From Rikenellaceae bacterium (lineage in GTDB: Bacteria; Bacteroidota; Bacteroidia; Bacteroidales; Rikenellaceae), in assembly GCA_015059845.1 (NCBI GenBank), contig SUZR01000004.1, positions 129,156 through 193,155 on the forward strand: 64,000 bases of DNA. The letters run 5' to 3'. The notes beneath the pieces are model-generated. The model was not told the DNA's origin, searched no databases, and worked only from the letters and a program-made list of their open reading frames with translations. Every line of letters starts with the position of its first letter. Position 1 is the first letter of the stretch. A program made the translations under genes and the position numbers. Of the stretch, positions 42,644-52,120 are shown one piece after another.

Positions 42644-44140
42644 CTGGAAGTAGATAAACGGCTGAATATCGCTCGATTTAATCTGCATCACGCACCACGC
42701 CGCCACGACAATCATCGCCACCTGCCACCAGAACGAAGCCGAGGCGACCTTGCGTTGCAGGTCCGTGTCGATGGCCGCGGGCATAAAGTGCATACCGTAG
42801 CCGATGACAATCAGCGCAAAGACCTCCTTGTAGCCGAAAATAACCTGTGGGATGATGGCCGTATTGAACGAGTGTATAATCTGGTAGAGCATAAGATATA
42901 CGGTCTGCATATCCTCGGCGCGGAACAGCAGCCAGCCCAGACATACGATGTGGAAGGTGAGGATTACACCCAGCACGCGCGACACAGGATTCATATCCTG
43001 ACCATTGGCCTTCGACCACGGGATGATGGCCAGCCACATCTTGTGCAGCGCCAGCGCCACGCCGTGCAGCGTACCCCACAGCACAAAACGCACAGCCGCA
43101 CCGTGCCACAAGCCGCCCAGCACCATCGTGATGATGAGGTTGAGGTATGTGCGCACCTTGCCTTTGCGGTTTCCGCCCAGCGAGATGTAGAGGTAGTCGC
43201 GCAGCCACGACGAGAGAGATATATGCCAGCGACGCCAGAACTCGGTGATGGTGGCCGACTTATAGGGCGCATCGAAGTTCTTGGGGAAGCGGAAGCCAAG
43301 CAAGAGGGCGATACCTATGGCCATATCGGAATATCCCGAAAAATCGCAGTAAATCTGCAACGCATAGCCGTAGATACCCATCAGGCACTCAAAGCCCGAA
43401 TACAACGCCGGCTCGTCGAAGATACGGTCCACGAAGTTGAGCGAGATGTAATCCGAGATTATGGCCTTCTTTACCAAGCCGATGATAATGAAGCCGATAG
43501 CCGTGCCGAACATCTCGCGTGTGACCATCAGCGGACGGCGTATCTGCGGGATGAAATCCTTGGCTCGCACGATAGGGCCCGCCACCAGCTGCGGGAAGAA
43601 CGAGAGGTAGAACATATAATCTATCCATCGCTCCAGAGGCTTAATCTGTCCACGGTAGATATCTATGGTGTAGCTCATCGACTGGAATACGAAGAACGAT
43701 ATGCCGACGGGCAGAAATATATTCTGAAAATCCAAAAATCCCGCGCCAAACAGGCCGTTGGCCATCTCGATAAAGAAGTTGGTGTATTTGAAGTATCCCA
43801 ACATACCGAGGTTGATGACCACGCTCAGTGCCACCCAGCGTCTCTTCACCCGCTTATCCTGCTCGCGCGAGATGGCGTTGCCGATAAGGTAGTCGCTGAT
43901 GGCGGCAAACAACAAGAGCAGGAAATATATTCCGCTCGACTTGTAGTAGAAGTATATCGAGAAGGCGATAACGTAGAGTATGCGCAGCGTTGTGGCGCGG
44001 CGCAGCAGCAGGTACACACCCGCAAATCCCACAAAGAGGAACAGAAACAGACCGCTATTGAAGATTAGCGGTGCCGTGGCGTCGTAGCGTAGCAGCTCGC
44101 CGACACGGCCGAGGAGTTCATCTATGGGTAAATCTATCAT
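42638..44140 (-). CDS. MBOAT-family O-acyltransferase
   Basis: 500 residues, about ten transmembrane segments. Family blocks include [32 protein letters not shown] and GGLWHGAAV with the catalytic His346. Like AlgI/DltB/PatA it would move acyl groups across the inner membrane to an extracytoplasmic glycan. Its ATG overlaps the stop of the upstream SGNH gene by one base (TAATG), so the two products are likely to work together. Confidence 0.94.
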   Translation of the reverse strand: MIDLPIDELLGRVGELLRYDATAPLIFNSGLFLFLFVGFAGVYLLLRRATTLRILYVIAFSIYFYYKSSGIYFLLLLFAAISDYLIGNAISREQDKRVKRRWVALSVVINLGMLGYFKYTNFFIEMANGLFGAGFLDFQNIFLPVGISFFVFQSMSYTIDIYRGQIKPLERWIDYMFYLSFFPQLVAGPIVRAKDFIPQIRRPLMVTREMFGTAIGFIIIGLVKKAIISDYISLNFVDRIFDEPALYSGFECLMGIYGYALQIYCDFSGYSDMAIGIALLLGFRFPKNFDAPYKSATITEFWRRWHISLSSWLRDYLYISLGGNRKGKVRTYLNLIITMVLGGLWHGAAVRFVLWGTLHGVALALHKMWLAIIPWSKANGQDMNPVSRVLGVILTFHIVCLGWLLFRAEDMQTVYLMLYQIIHSFNTAIIPQVIFGYKEVFALIVIGYGMHFMPAAIDTDLQRKVASASFWWQVAMIVVAAWCVMQIKSSDIQPFIYFQF

Positions 44141-45801
44141 TATCGGGGAATTGTAATTACGCTATCCTGCAACGTCACGGGCATCGGAGCCTGCACCATC
44201 GGCAGTGGCTCGCTGATGATGGGCTTCTCGCGCTCGATACGCTCACGCAGCGCGTGGCTGTACGACTCGGCACCCTGCAACAGTGCATAATAGAGCTGGC
44301 GGGCTATCTCGCGGCCGCCGGCATAGTTAATATGAGTATAATCCTTTCCTGCCCAGCCATTCTCCACGAAGGCGGTCATACCACCCAGACGCTGCATCGC
44401 CTCGTAGGTGTTCCAGAAGGCCACGCTGCACTTCTCGGCCGCCTCGTGCTGCGAGCGTGTTAGGTCCACGGCAGCCGTCATCGGCACGATACCCTGCTCG
44501 TTACGCTGCGAGCGGTCGCTGACACCCATCACCAACACTGCCGCACCGGGGAAGCAGCTCTCCACGTAGCGTACCATCTTCTCCACCTGCGCACCATAGA
44601 GCGAGTAGTTGTGGCGGTCGGCCTGCATAATATTCAGTCCATACTGGAGTATGACCAAATCGTAGGGGCGCATCGTATGAATCTGTGCATTCACCGAGGC
44701 CGACGACCAGAACATAGCCTGACCGTTGTTGCTGCGCACCGAGAAGTTATCCACGGCCACGCCCGACGTAGAGTCGAAGTCGGCACCTATGCCCGTGAAG
44801 CCCTCCGCGCCACTCTCCACACGCATCTCGAGCGAGCGAATCTGCTGCTCCTCCACGACAATCTGGCGCACCACGTCGCTGCCGTCGAACTCGAACTCGC
44901 GCTCCACATCGTCGTTCAGTACAACCTTAATCTTCGATGGTGTGCGGCTGATAAAGAGCAGGCGTGCGCGCTTGCACTCGGTGAGGTGGCGACGCTTATC
45001 GACCATATCCCAACGTGTTGATGCTCCGTCGGTTGCGCGTGCCACCCAGCCCGATACGAAGTAGTCGCCGACGTATGGCTCGGGGGTCGATTTGCGCTGC
45101 ATAATGTTATAGGGAGTCCACCCCTTCGAGGTGGTTTTGATTGTCTGGCGGAAGCCCGTAAAGGGCGAAGCAACAGGGGCGTAGCCCACACCGCCGCCGT
45201 GGAACGTATCCTGCAACAGCTCACGAAGGTCGGCCGTCAGGATATCGCCCTCCACGAATGAGTCACCCATAAAAGCCACTCGCACAGGCTCACGACCCGC
45301 CAGCAGCTTCTCGTAGAGGCGGTGCATAGGCGTGTCGAACTCCTCGCCGCGGAACTCCTCGATAGAGGTTATGAGCGAGTCGGCGGGCAGGATATCCGAG
45401 TAGTCGGCCTCCAGCAGCACCTCCAGCGGTGGCAGAGGCTCACCACGCAGCGAGTCCGTCTCGCCACCCATAGGCTGCTCGTCGAAGATACCCTCCCACG
45501 ATGCCGAGGTGCCCTCACCAAAGGGCGATGCGGTGGCTGTTGTCTGCGCCACCTCGTCGGCCACCTGCTCAAGGTCAACCTCGAACTCCTCGACGTCAAT
45601 CTCGGCTACGGCCTCCATCTGCTCGGTCTGCTTAGCCTTGTCGCTGTCAAAAGAGATGAGGTCGGAGATGATGCTTGCACGGCGCAACGACACACCTCCC
45701 GCCTCGATGGGTGGGATGAAACTCACAAGTATAAGCACTGCCAGGGCGGCTGTGGCTACAAGCCAGCCGCGTGAGGTGAAATCGTCTTTGGGGTTAGTCA
45801 T
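44140..45801 (-). CDS. Membrane-anchored SGNH/GDSL hydrolase-like acyltransferase
   Basis: 553 residues from ATG 45801. One N-terminal membrane anchor (LVATAALAVLILVSFIPP), an acidic low-complexity stretch (about 60-130), then an SGNH domain with the nucleophile Ser181 in FMGDSFVEG and the late Asp-His pair in KDYTHINYAG. MBOAT-SGNH pairs (PatA/PatB, AlgI/AlgJ type) O-acetylate envelope polysaccharides: MBOAT exports the acyl group, SGNH transfers it. Start overlaps the YugP-like stop by 8 nt. Confidence 0.87.
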   Translation of the reverse strand: MTNPKDDFTSRGWLVATAALAVLILVSFIPPIEAGGVSLRRASIISDLISFDSDKAKQTEQMEAVAEIDVEEFEVDLEQVADEVAQTTATASPFGEGTSASWEGIFDEQPMGGETDSLRGEPLPPLEVLLEADYSDILPADSLITSIEEFRGEEFDTPMHRLYEKLLAGREPVRVAFMGDSFVEGDILTADLRELLQDTFHGGGVGYAPVASPFTGFRQTIKTTSKGWTPYNIMQRKSTPEPYVGDYFVSGWVARATDGASTRWDMVDKRRHLTECKRARLLFISRTPSKIKVVLNDDVEREFEFDGSDVVRQIVVEEQQIRSLEMRVESGAEGFTGIGADFDSTSGVAVDNFSVRSNNGQAMFWSSASVNAQIHTMRPYDLVILQYGLNIMQADRHNYSLYGAQVEKMVRYVESCFPGAAVLVMGVSDRSQRNEQGIVPMTAAVDLTRSQHEAAEKCSVAFWNTYEAMQRLGGMTAFVENGWAGKDYTHINYAGGREIARQLYYALLQGAESYSHALRERIEREKPIISEPLPMVQAPMPVTLQDSVITIPR

Positions 45802-46552
45802 TTCTGCGTGATATGAGCGAGACGTAGTAGAGTACGGTTGCAATAGCACTCAACGCCGCCACGAGGTATGTGCGTGCTGCCCACTTGAGCGACTCACGCG
45901 CATAGCCGAGCTGCTGGCCCTGCAACATACGGCTCGACTCCAGCCACTCCAGAGCGCGGGCCGAGGCGTTGTACTCAACGGGCAATGTAACAATCGAGAA
46001 GAGTGCCGACATAGCAATCAGGGCGATACCAATCCAGCATACGGTTGTGCCGCCGCCGGCCGCCATCAGGGCGATACCGCCGATGATTACCCACGTAGCA
46101 ATCTTAGATGAGAAATTCACCACCGGCACTAGTGCCGAGCGCATAACCAGCGGAGCATATCCGCGGGCGTGCTGTATGGCGTGACCGCACTCGTGGCACG
46201 CTACGGCAGCCGCCGCAATCGAGCGTGAGGCATAGACGCTGTCGCTCAGGTTTACGGTCATATTTGCGGGGTTGAAGTGGTCGGTGAGCTGACCCTTCAC
46301 GTGTGTAATCTTAACGTTATGTACGTTGTTATCGCGCAGCATCTTCTCGGCCACCTCCGCGCCCGTCATACCGTTGGGGAAGGGCACCTGCGAATACTTG
46401 GCAAAGACCGACTGCAGGCGTGCCTGCACGATGTAACCCACCACGCCGATGATACCCATCAGTATGATTGAGCTTCCCGACGAGAAACCCATCGTGGGGT
46501 CAGCGTACGAGTAAGAGTAATAATCTTGTGCTGCTTGCAATAATTCTAACAT
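45794..46552 (-). CDS. YugP-family membrane zinc metallopeptidase
   Basis: 252 residues with an N-terminal helix (IILMGIIGVVGYIVQ), the zinc motif HECGHAIQH, FSSKIATWVIIGGIAL and a C-terminal helix. The family (YugP, Pfam neutral zinc metallopeptidase 2) is conserved but its substrates are unknown. First gene of a three-gene operon with SGNH and MBOAT, coupled by an 8-nt overlap. Its leader is long (about 270 nt) if the predicted promoter at 46834-46841 is used. Confidence 0.9.
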   Translation of the reverse strand: MLELLQAAQDYYSYSYADPTMGFSSGSSIILMGIIGVVGYIVQARLQSVFAKYSQVPFPNGMTGAEVAEKMLRDNNVHNVKITHVKGQLTDHFNPANMTVNLSDSVYASRSIAAAAVACHECGHAIQHARGYAPLVMRSALVPVVNFSSKIATWVIIGGIALMAAGGGTTVCWIGIALIAMSALFSIVTLPVEYNASARALEWLESSRMLQGQQLGYARESLKWAARTYLVAALSAIATVLYYVSLISRRND

Positions 46553-46833
46553 ATTCTTTTTCGTTTTTAGTTTAACAAACTAAGGTTAATTGCTGTTACC
46601 TTGCTAATTTAGGCATACCTTGCGGCTTCCAGCCGCATTTGCAATTCTGACCCTCCCCTATATCCCCTCCTCGGAGGGGACTTTGGTCGCTCAGCTCCGA
46701 GGATGCAGAGCCAAAGGTCTGATTGCCTAAAAATGCTATTAAAAGTTATCAAACAAACGGTTGTCGCCCGCCAAACAATATGTCGCAGTGAAATAATTGG
46801 ACATAAAAGGTGCAAGGCGTACCATTAATAATG
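46553..46833 (-). other. Long structured leader of the YugP-SGNH-MBOAT operon
   Basis: Between the promoter and the YugP start lie two perfect hairpins: TCCCCTCC-TC-GGAGGGGA (46663-46680) and TGCGGCT-TCC-AGCCGCA (46621-46637). No gene is seen on either strand. The G-rich, C-rich hairpin pair looks like a mobile repeat unit rather than a riboswitch, but only one copy is present here. Confidence 0.45.
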
Positions 46834-46841
46834 CAAAAGTA
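46834..46841 (-). promoter_or_regulatory. -7 box for the YugP operon
   Basis: Minus-strand TACTTTTG fits TAnnTTTG. Lies back-to-back with the permease promoter, 13 bp apart. Confidence 0.5.
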
Positions 46842-46854
46842 AGAATTTTTTGCA

Positions 46855-46862
46855 TAACTTTG
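46855..46862 (+). promoter_or_regulatory. -7 box for the permease gene
   Basis: TAACTTTG fits TAnnTTTG. Predicted start near 46869 gives a leader of only 5-11 nt. Confidence 0.6.
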
Positions 46863-46873
46863 TACAGATTTTT

Positions 46874-48127
46874 ATGAAAATGAACAATCTCGAATACTTG
46901 CTCGCTCGACGCACGGCTGCACACGATGGAGAGTCACGTGCGGCGGTGATGATGCGCATAGCCACAATATCGGTCGCCCTGGCGCTGACGGTGATGATTG
47001 TGACGCTGGCCGTATTCAATGGCTTCCGCGGGGAGATATATGCCGACCTGAGAGGCTTCGGGGCTGATATTCAGCTTATGGAGGTGTCGGGCCTGAGGCG
47101 CGATGCGCAGCCTGTGGAGTATGAGCCGCTGCTGGCCGAGCGTGTAGCCGAGATTAAGGGTGTGCGGAGCGTTGCTCCCTACATCATTATGGGCGGTATG
47201 GCCAAGAGTGGCGACGAGACACTCGGCCTGCAGCTCAAGGGTGTGGATTCCGCTTACGACACCTCGTGGTGGCAGAGCCGACTGGTGGAGGGTACGCTGC
47301 CCGACATCAAGGGCGAGGAGCGCACCAAGCAGCTGCTTCTCTCTCGCACCACGGCACAGCGTCTGAATGTGGGCGTTGGCGACAAGGTGGAGATACTCTA
47401 CGTGAGTGCCATCTCGGGTGCGCGCCGCGACAGCTACAAGGTGTCGGGACTCTACCATACAGGCCTTGAGGAGATGGATGCCTCGATGGCGCTGGCCGAC
47501 CTGCGCGATGTGCGTCGCACGGTGGCGTGGGAGGATGGTATGATTTCGGGCTACGACGTGGCACTCGACAGGATGAAGGATTCGGAGCGCGTGGCCGAGG
47601 CTATTGACGAGATGCTCTTTATGGATGAGGATATCCAGACCACCTCGTGCCTGCCGGCAACGCTTGCGCTGCGTCATCCGGTGGTGTTCGACTGGCTGAA
47701 GGCTCATACGGTTATTGCTCAGGTGGTAATCATCATTATGATGGCGGTGCTGCTGTTCAATATGGCGGCGGCAATGCTTATTATGGTCTTCGACCGCATC
47801 GGTATGATTGGTGCATTGAAGGCGCAGGGTATGCGCTCGTCGGCCATACGACGTGTATTCCTCTACCGCGCAGCCATACTCTTCGTTCGCGGAGCGGTGT
47901 GGGGCAATGCTGTGGGAGGAGCCTTCGTTGTGGTGCAGGCGCTGTGGCAACCCATAAAGCTCGACCCCTACGGATATATGCTCTCGGTGCTGCCCGTGAG
48001 TGTGGACTGGAGATGGTGGGTGGTGCTGAATGTGGCTACGCTGGTGGCAACCATCGCCGTTATGGTGCTGCCCTCGGCTATGGTGGCACGCATACGCCCC
48101 GAGGAGTCGCTGAAGTATAAACTGTAA
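46874..48127 (+). CDS. LolCE/FtsX-type ABC transporter permease
   Basis: 417 residues from ATG 46874 (or 415 from ATG 46880, MNNLEYLLARR). One N-terminal helix, a large periplasmic MacB-like domain (about 55-260), then three helices in the FtsX domain (VVIIIMMAVLLFNMAAAMLIMV and two more). Resembles LolC/LolE, which release lipoproteins from the inner membrane, and would need an ATPase partner that is not adjacent. A short leader after the predicted start site rules out a longer N-terminus. Confidence 0.87.
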   Translation: MKMNNLEYLLARRTAAHDGESRAAVMMRIATISVALALTVMIVTLAVFNGFRGEIYADLRGFGADIQLMEVSGLRRDAQPVEYEPLLAERVAEIKGVRSVAPYIIMGGMAKSGDETLGLQLKGVDSAYDTSWWQSRLVEGTLPDIKGEERTKQLLLSRTTAQRLNVGVGDKVEILYVSAISGARRDSYKVSGLYHTGLEEMDASMALADLRDVRRTVAWEDGMISGYDVALDRMKDSERVAEAIDEMLFMDEDIQTTSCLPATLALRHPVVFDWLKAHTVIAQVVIIIMMAVLLFNMAAAMLIMVFDRIGMIGALKAQGMRSSAIRRVFLYRAAILFVRGAVWGNAVGGAFVVVQALWQPIKLDPYGYMLSVLPVSVDWRWWVVLNVATLVATIAVMVLPSAMVARIRPEESLKYKL

Positions 48128-48176
48128 GCTACTGCGGGTTTTGCAGGCCCTTAATTGTATTGGAATATAAGTATTT

Positions 48177-48896
48177 ATGAAACCATATAACTCACAAAAG
48201 ACAAAAAAAGAGGAGGTGCAGCAGATGTTCGACAATATCGCCCCGACGTACGATAAGTTGAACCACCTGCTCTCGCTCTCGATTGATAAGCTGTGGCGTC
48301 GCCGCGTGGTACGCAAGGTGCGCCGTATGCACCCCGAGCGCGTTCTCGACCTGGCTACGGGCACGGGCGATTTGGCCATCAAGATGGCGAAGGCTATGCC
48401 CAAGGCGAAGATTATGGGTGTCGATTTGTCGGAGAATATGCTCTCTGTTGCGGCCGAGAAGGTGCGCCGTCAGGGCCTTGACGACCACATCGCACTCTAC
48501 CAAGGCGATGCCGAGAATCTGGACGTGGCAACGGGCGTGCTGGATGTTGTTACCGTGGCCTTCGGAGTGCGTAATTTCGGCAATCTGGAGGCGGGCCTGA
48601 GCGAGATTATGCGCTCGCTGCGCAGCGGAGGACATATCGTGGTGCTGGAGTTCTCCACGCCCCGCAACTGGCTTGTGCGCAAGGCCTACCAGCTCTACTC
48701 GAACCACGTGATGAAGCCCGTGGGCGGTCTGGTGTCGAAGGATAGGAAGGCGTATGACTACCTGCCCGACTCGATTGTCGAGTTCCCCGACCGCGAGCGA
48801 TTTCTGGAGATTATGAGCCGCACGGGATTTGTGGAGTGCCGACGTCGCTCGCAGAGCCTCGGCATAGCGCAGATTTACATCGGCAAAAAACCATAG
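48177..48896 (+). CDS. menG: Demethylmenaquinone methyltransferase
   Basis: 239 residues, UbiE/MenG family. SAM-binding motif I is VLDLATGTGDLAIKMA and the family signature FDNIAPTYDKLNHLLS is at the start; FGVRNF and the C-terminal block are present. Performs the last methylation in menaquinone synthesis in the cytoplasm or at the inner membrane. Followed 2 bp later by a lipoprotein gene. Confidence 0.95.
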   Translation: MKPYNSQKTKKEEVQQMFDNIAPTYDKLNHLLSLSIDKLWRRRVVRKVRRMHPERVLDLATGTGDLAIKMAKAMPKAKIMGVDLSENMLSVAAEKVRRQGLDDHIALYQGDAENLDVATGVLDVVTVAFGVRNFGNLEAGLSEIMRSLRSGGHIVVLEFSTPRNWLVRKAYQLYSNHVMKPVGGLVSKDRKAYDYLPDSIVEFPDRERFLEIMSRTGFVECRRRSQSLGIAQIYIGKKP

Positions 48897-48898
48897 CG

Positions 48899-49405
48899 AT
48901 GCGCCGACTGCTTCTGCTCCTGCTGCTCACCACACTTGTGGGGTGTGGTGCGGCCGAGCCCCCACGCATACAGGGCGTGGAGGTGGAGCCCGTGTGGGAG
49001 GGTGTGGCAACCGTTGAGGAGTACCCCGAGCGCGTGGTGGTGAAGGTAACGGTAGAGAATCCATCGGCGGCGGTGAAGCTGCTGCAGGGGCGTATGAGAA
49101 TAGGCTATGGCGGCAGGTGGGTGGCGATGCTCACGCTGACAGAGAAGGTGAAGATTCCCGCCCGAGGGAGTGCTACCGTTGAGCTGCCGCTGCGACTGAA
49201 TGTGCAGCGCACGACGCAGACGATGCAGCTGCGTGCCGCCCTCAAGAGTCGCCGCACGGAGGGCATAATGATAGATTGGCAGGTGGCACTGCGCACGCGT
49301 ATGGCCTACGTGGAGCGGGAGCAGGGGCCGATGTCGATAGAGGAGATGGCAGGGCAGAATATTGAGTCGATAAAGGATATGCTGGCAACAATTTTTGAAG
49401 AGTAA
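48899..49405 (+). CDS. Lipoprotein with LEA type 2-like fold
   Basis: 168 residues from ATG 48899. Lipoprotein signal LLLLLLTTLVGC (Cys about 16). The mature part, VTVENPSAAVKLLQGRMRIGYGG then KVKIPARGSATVELPLRL, follows a beta-sandwich pattern like LEA14/WHy-domain proteins; I hold this loosely. Starts 2 bp past the menG stop, so probably co-transcribed. The menG tail overlaps an alternative longer frame, which is rejected. Confidence 0.7.
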   Translation: MRRLLLLLLLTTLVGCGAAEPPRIQGVEVEPVWEGVATVEEYPERVVVKVTVENPSAAVKLLQGRMRIGYGGRWVAMLTLTEKVKIPARGSATVELPLRLNVQRTTQTMQLRAALKSRRTEGIMIDWQVALRTRMAYVEREQGPMSIEEMAGQNIESIKDMLATIFEE

Positions 49406-49417
49406 AACAGATAAGAT

Positions 49418-49888
49418 ATGAAAAAACTAATGAAGGTAGCGGCCGTAGCCGTGGTGATGATATTTGCGGTGCAGAGCCTCTCGGCACAGAGTGTGTCGGC
49501 TATGAAGAGCCGCCTGAGTGTGGGTGCAAACAAGGTGGCGGTCATCGAGCAGAGCGACGTGGCGTCGTCGGTGCGCTCGGTGGAGGCGCGTCCCAAACGC
49601 ACGAAGGTGACGGGTTATACGATTTTGATTTTGTCGGATAACTCACACACGGCACGCGAGAATGCCAACGAGGCGAAGAAGACTTTTGAGGAGAACTTCC
49701 CCGACACCGAGGTTAAGATGTACTACGAGAGCCCCTCGTTCTACGTCTCGGCGGGTCACTATCTCACTAAGGAGGAGGCCATCATCGAGATGATGCGCTT
49801 CCGCTCGGTCTTCCCGAAGGCCATCGCCCAGAGCCGCGAGATGGATATAACGGATTTTATTAATAAACCCGAGGAGGAGCAGAAATAG
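49418..49888 (+). CDS. Secreted SPOR-like domain protein
   Basis: 156 residues. Signal peptide VAAVAVVMIFAVQSLSAQ, a short linker, then a C-terminal domain (about 70-145) with GYTILILSDNSHTARENANE and YYVSAGHYLTKEEAIIEM-like sequence, which matches the two-repeat pattern of SPOR domains that bind denuded glycan at septa. Follows the lipoprotein gene by 12 bp. Assigned by eye. Confidence 0.68.
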   Translation: MKKLMKVAAVAVVMIFAVQSLSAQSVSAMKSRLSVGANKVAVIEQSDVASSVRSVEARPKRTKVTGYTILILSDNSHTARENANEAKKTFEENFPDTEVKMYYESPSFYVSAGHYLTKEEAIIEMMRFRSVFPKAIAQSREMDITDFINKPEEEQK

Positions 49889-49910
49889 GATAAGTATTAT
49901 AGAGATACGT

Positions 49911-50210
49911 GCGTCAGCCCAAACGCGGCCGGCAAACTTTTCGGAAAAAGGGCGGAGCGCCGACGGAGGGTTAAAAAACGGAGAACTTTTCACGAAGTAA
50001 AAGCGCGCAGGCGTCCGTTTTACCGACGGCAAGCGACGCACCCGAAAATTTGTCACCGCGCACATTTTGGCTCCACCTTTTGGGTGACAAAAGGTGGTAA
50101 AAAGAATTTTCAGTATCAGGAAAGTTCTTAACAAAGGTCGATTGCCACGAACTTTTATGGAGGCTGATTTTGTATCAGCAAAGCATTGAAATAAAAGTTC
50201 TCGCAATGAC
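49911..50210. repeat. Dispersed long element E3, full copy
   Basis: 300 bp from GCGTCAGCCCAAACGCGG to AAAAGTTCTCGCAATGAC. The same two ends, brought together by loss of the middle, occur at 61092-61150. It contains several hairpins (for example CCACCTTTTGGGTGACAAAAGGTGG) and no credible gene; a minus-strand frame through it has unnatural composition. It makes up nearly all of the 379-bp gap before the HAD gene. Confidence 0.65.
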
Positions 50211-50267
50211 GTAATTTATAACACTTAAAAACAGATTAACAAAAAAACCAAATTTACATACATAATT

Positions 50268-51128
50268 ATGACATTCAACAAATTTCGTTCAATTTATGAC
50301 GCCGAGGAGCTGAAGACGCGTCTTGCGAATATTCGCCACGTGGCACTCGATATGGATGGCACCATCTATATGGGTATGTCGCTGTTCGACTACACCAAGC
50401 CATTCCTGCAGTCGCTGCGCGAGATGGGTATCACCTACTCGTTTTTGACCAACAACCCCTCAACCTCTATCCCCGACTACCTGAAGAAGCTGGCGGGTAT
50501 GGGTATCGAGGCTACAGAGGAGGAGATGTACACCACCGCGCTGGCAACCATCGACTACATAAAGACCAACTACCCCGAGGCACGTCGTCTGTTCCTGCTG
50601 GGTACGCCGTCGATGATTTCCGAGTTCGAGAAGGCGGGCTTCGAGTCGCTGCCCGACTCGGCTGAGGAGCGCCCCGATGTGCTGGTCGTTGCGTTCGATA
50701 AGACGTTGGAGTACTCACGCCTGTGCCGTGCCGCATACTGGGCGCAGCAGGGTGTGCCCTACGTTGCCACAAACCCCGACCGCGTGTGTCCTACCGACCT
50801 GCCTACCGTGCTGGTCGATTGCGGCTCTATCTGCAAGTGCATCGAGCACGCCACAGGTCGCCAGCCCGACATCGTGCTGGGCAAGCCCGACCCCAATATG
50901 CTTACGGGCGTGCAGTCACGCTACGGCGTGAAGCCCGAGCAGGTAGCTATGGTGGGTGACCGCATCTATACCGACATCGAGATGGCCCACAATGCAGGTG
51001 CTTTCGGTGTGCTGGTGTTGTCTGGCGAGACTACGTTGCAGATTGCCGACGAGGCTCCGCGTCAGCCCGACCTTATTGCCGACAATATCTCGGTTCTGGG
51101 TGAGCTGCTTCGTGCGTCAAGAGAGTAA
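50268..51128 (+). CDS. HAD-superfamily phosphatase, NagD-like (subclass IIA)
   Basis: 286 residues. DxD motif VALDMDGTIYMG (about 27-38), TNNPSTS motif II, and GKPDPNML/VGDRIYTDIEMA motifs III-IV with the terminal acidic pair. NagD-like proteins dephosphorylate nucleotides or sugar phosphates; the physiological substrate is not evident. Precedes the exchanger gene by 11 bp and may be co-transcribed with it. Confidence 0.93.
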   Translation: MTFNKFRSIYDAEELKTRLANIRHVALDMDGTIYMGMSLFDYTKPFLQSLREMGITYSFLTNNPSTSIPDYLKKLAGMGIEATEEEMYTTALATIDYIKTNYPEARRLFLLGTPSMISEFEKAGFESLPDSAEERPDVLVVAFDKTLEYSRLCRAAYWAQQGVPYVATNPDRVCPTDLPTVLVDCGSICKCIEHATGRQPDIVLGKPDPNMLTGVQSRYGVKPEQVAMVGDRIYTDIEMAHNAGAFGVLVLSGETTLQIADEAPRQPDLIADNISVLGELLRASRE

Positions 51129-51139
51129 AAATCGAAAAA

Positions 51140-52096
51140 ATGGATTATATACTTTTAATCGTAGGCTTGGTGCTGTTGACCTATGGCGCCAATCTTCTGA
51201 CCAAGGGTTGCGTGGGTATGGCCGCACGCTTCCGCGTACCCGAATTTATCGTGGGTCTTACCGTAATGGCTGTGGGCACGTCGATGCCCGAGCTTACCGT
51301 AAGTACCTTGTCGGCCCTCAATGGTAATAGCGATATGGCTATCGGTAATGTAACGGGCTCGAATATCTTTAACACCCTGATTATCCTGGGTATCTGCGCA
51401 ATGATTCGCCCGATGGTCTTCACCAAGGAGAATATTCGCCGCGATATACCCATCTGCATCGCCGCATCGGCTCTGCTGCTCGTGATGGCACTCTATATCG
51501 GTACTCCCGAGGGCGTGGGCCGCGTGGAGGGTATCATCCTGTTCCTGTTGTACATCGCCTTTGTACTCTACTCTATCCGCTCGGCAAAGAAGGATGCGCC
51601 CGATGCGGAAGCCGGCACCGACGATGGCAAGCAGACGGAGGCCACGATGGGCTGGGGCAAGATATTGTTCTTCATCGTGGTGGGTCTTGCGGGCCTTATC
51701 TACGGTGGAAACCTCTGCCTCGACTCGGCTACGGCCATAGCACGTGCGTGGGGCGTGAGCGAGGCTATCATCGCCATTACAATCGTTGCTGCGGGTACAT
51801 CGCTGCCCGAGCTGGCATCGAGCGTGGCCGCCATCGCCAATGGCAAGCTGTCGCTGGCGTTGGGTAATGTTATCGGCTCGAATGTGGCAAATATCCTGCT
51901 TATCTTGGGTGTGAGTGGCTCGATTAAGCCCCTTACGATGGGCGGCATCACTCCGCTGGATATATGGATGGTTGTAGGCTCGGCCGTGCTGCTGTTGCTC
52001 TCGGCTTTGGCCATCGGCCAGCGTCGTATCACACGCCTCGAGGGCGTACTGTACCTCGCCATATATGTGGCCTACGTGGTGTTGCTGATGAAATAA
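51140..52096 (+). CDS. Sodium/calcium exchanger (CaCA family)
   Basis: 318 residues, ten transmembrane segments in two inverted halves joined by a polar loop (about 150-165). The alpha repeats are GTSMPELTVSTLSALNGN with GNVTGSNIFN, and GTSLPELASSVAAIANGK with GNVIGSNVAN. Expected to exchange Na+ for Ca2+ at the inner membrane. Confidence 0.94.
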   Translation: MDYILLIVGLVLLTYGANLLTKGCVGMAARFRVPEFIVGLTVMAVGTSMPELTVSTLSALNGNSDMAIGNVTGSNIFNTLIILGICAMIRPMVFTKENIRRDIPICIAASALLLVMALYIGTPEGVGRVEGIILFLLYIAFVLYSIRSAKKDAPDAEAGTDDGKQTEATMGWGKILFFIVVGLAGLIYGGNLCLDSATAIARAWGVSEAIIAITIVAAGTSLPELASSVAAIANGKLSLALGNVIGSNVANILLILGVSGSIKPLTMGGITPLDIWMVVGSAVLLLLSALAIGQRRITRLEGVLYLAIYVAYVVLLMK

Positions 52097-52120
52097 ATTA
52101 CAAACTAAAACTAAAATACT

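Noticed and set aside
49643..50206. 187-codon minus-strand frame through element E3
   Set aside because: It covers a dispersed non-coding repeat whose short copy at 61092 lacks most of the frame.
50337..50352. GCCACGTGGC palindrome in the HAD gene as a third parS
   Set aside because: Only the CACGTG core matches; the flanking TGTT/AACA halves are absent.
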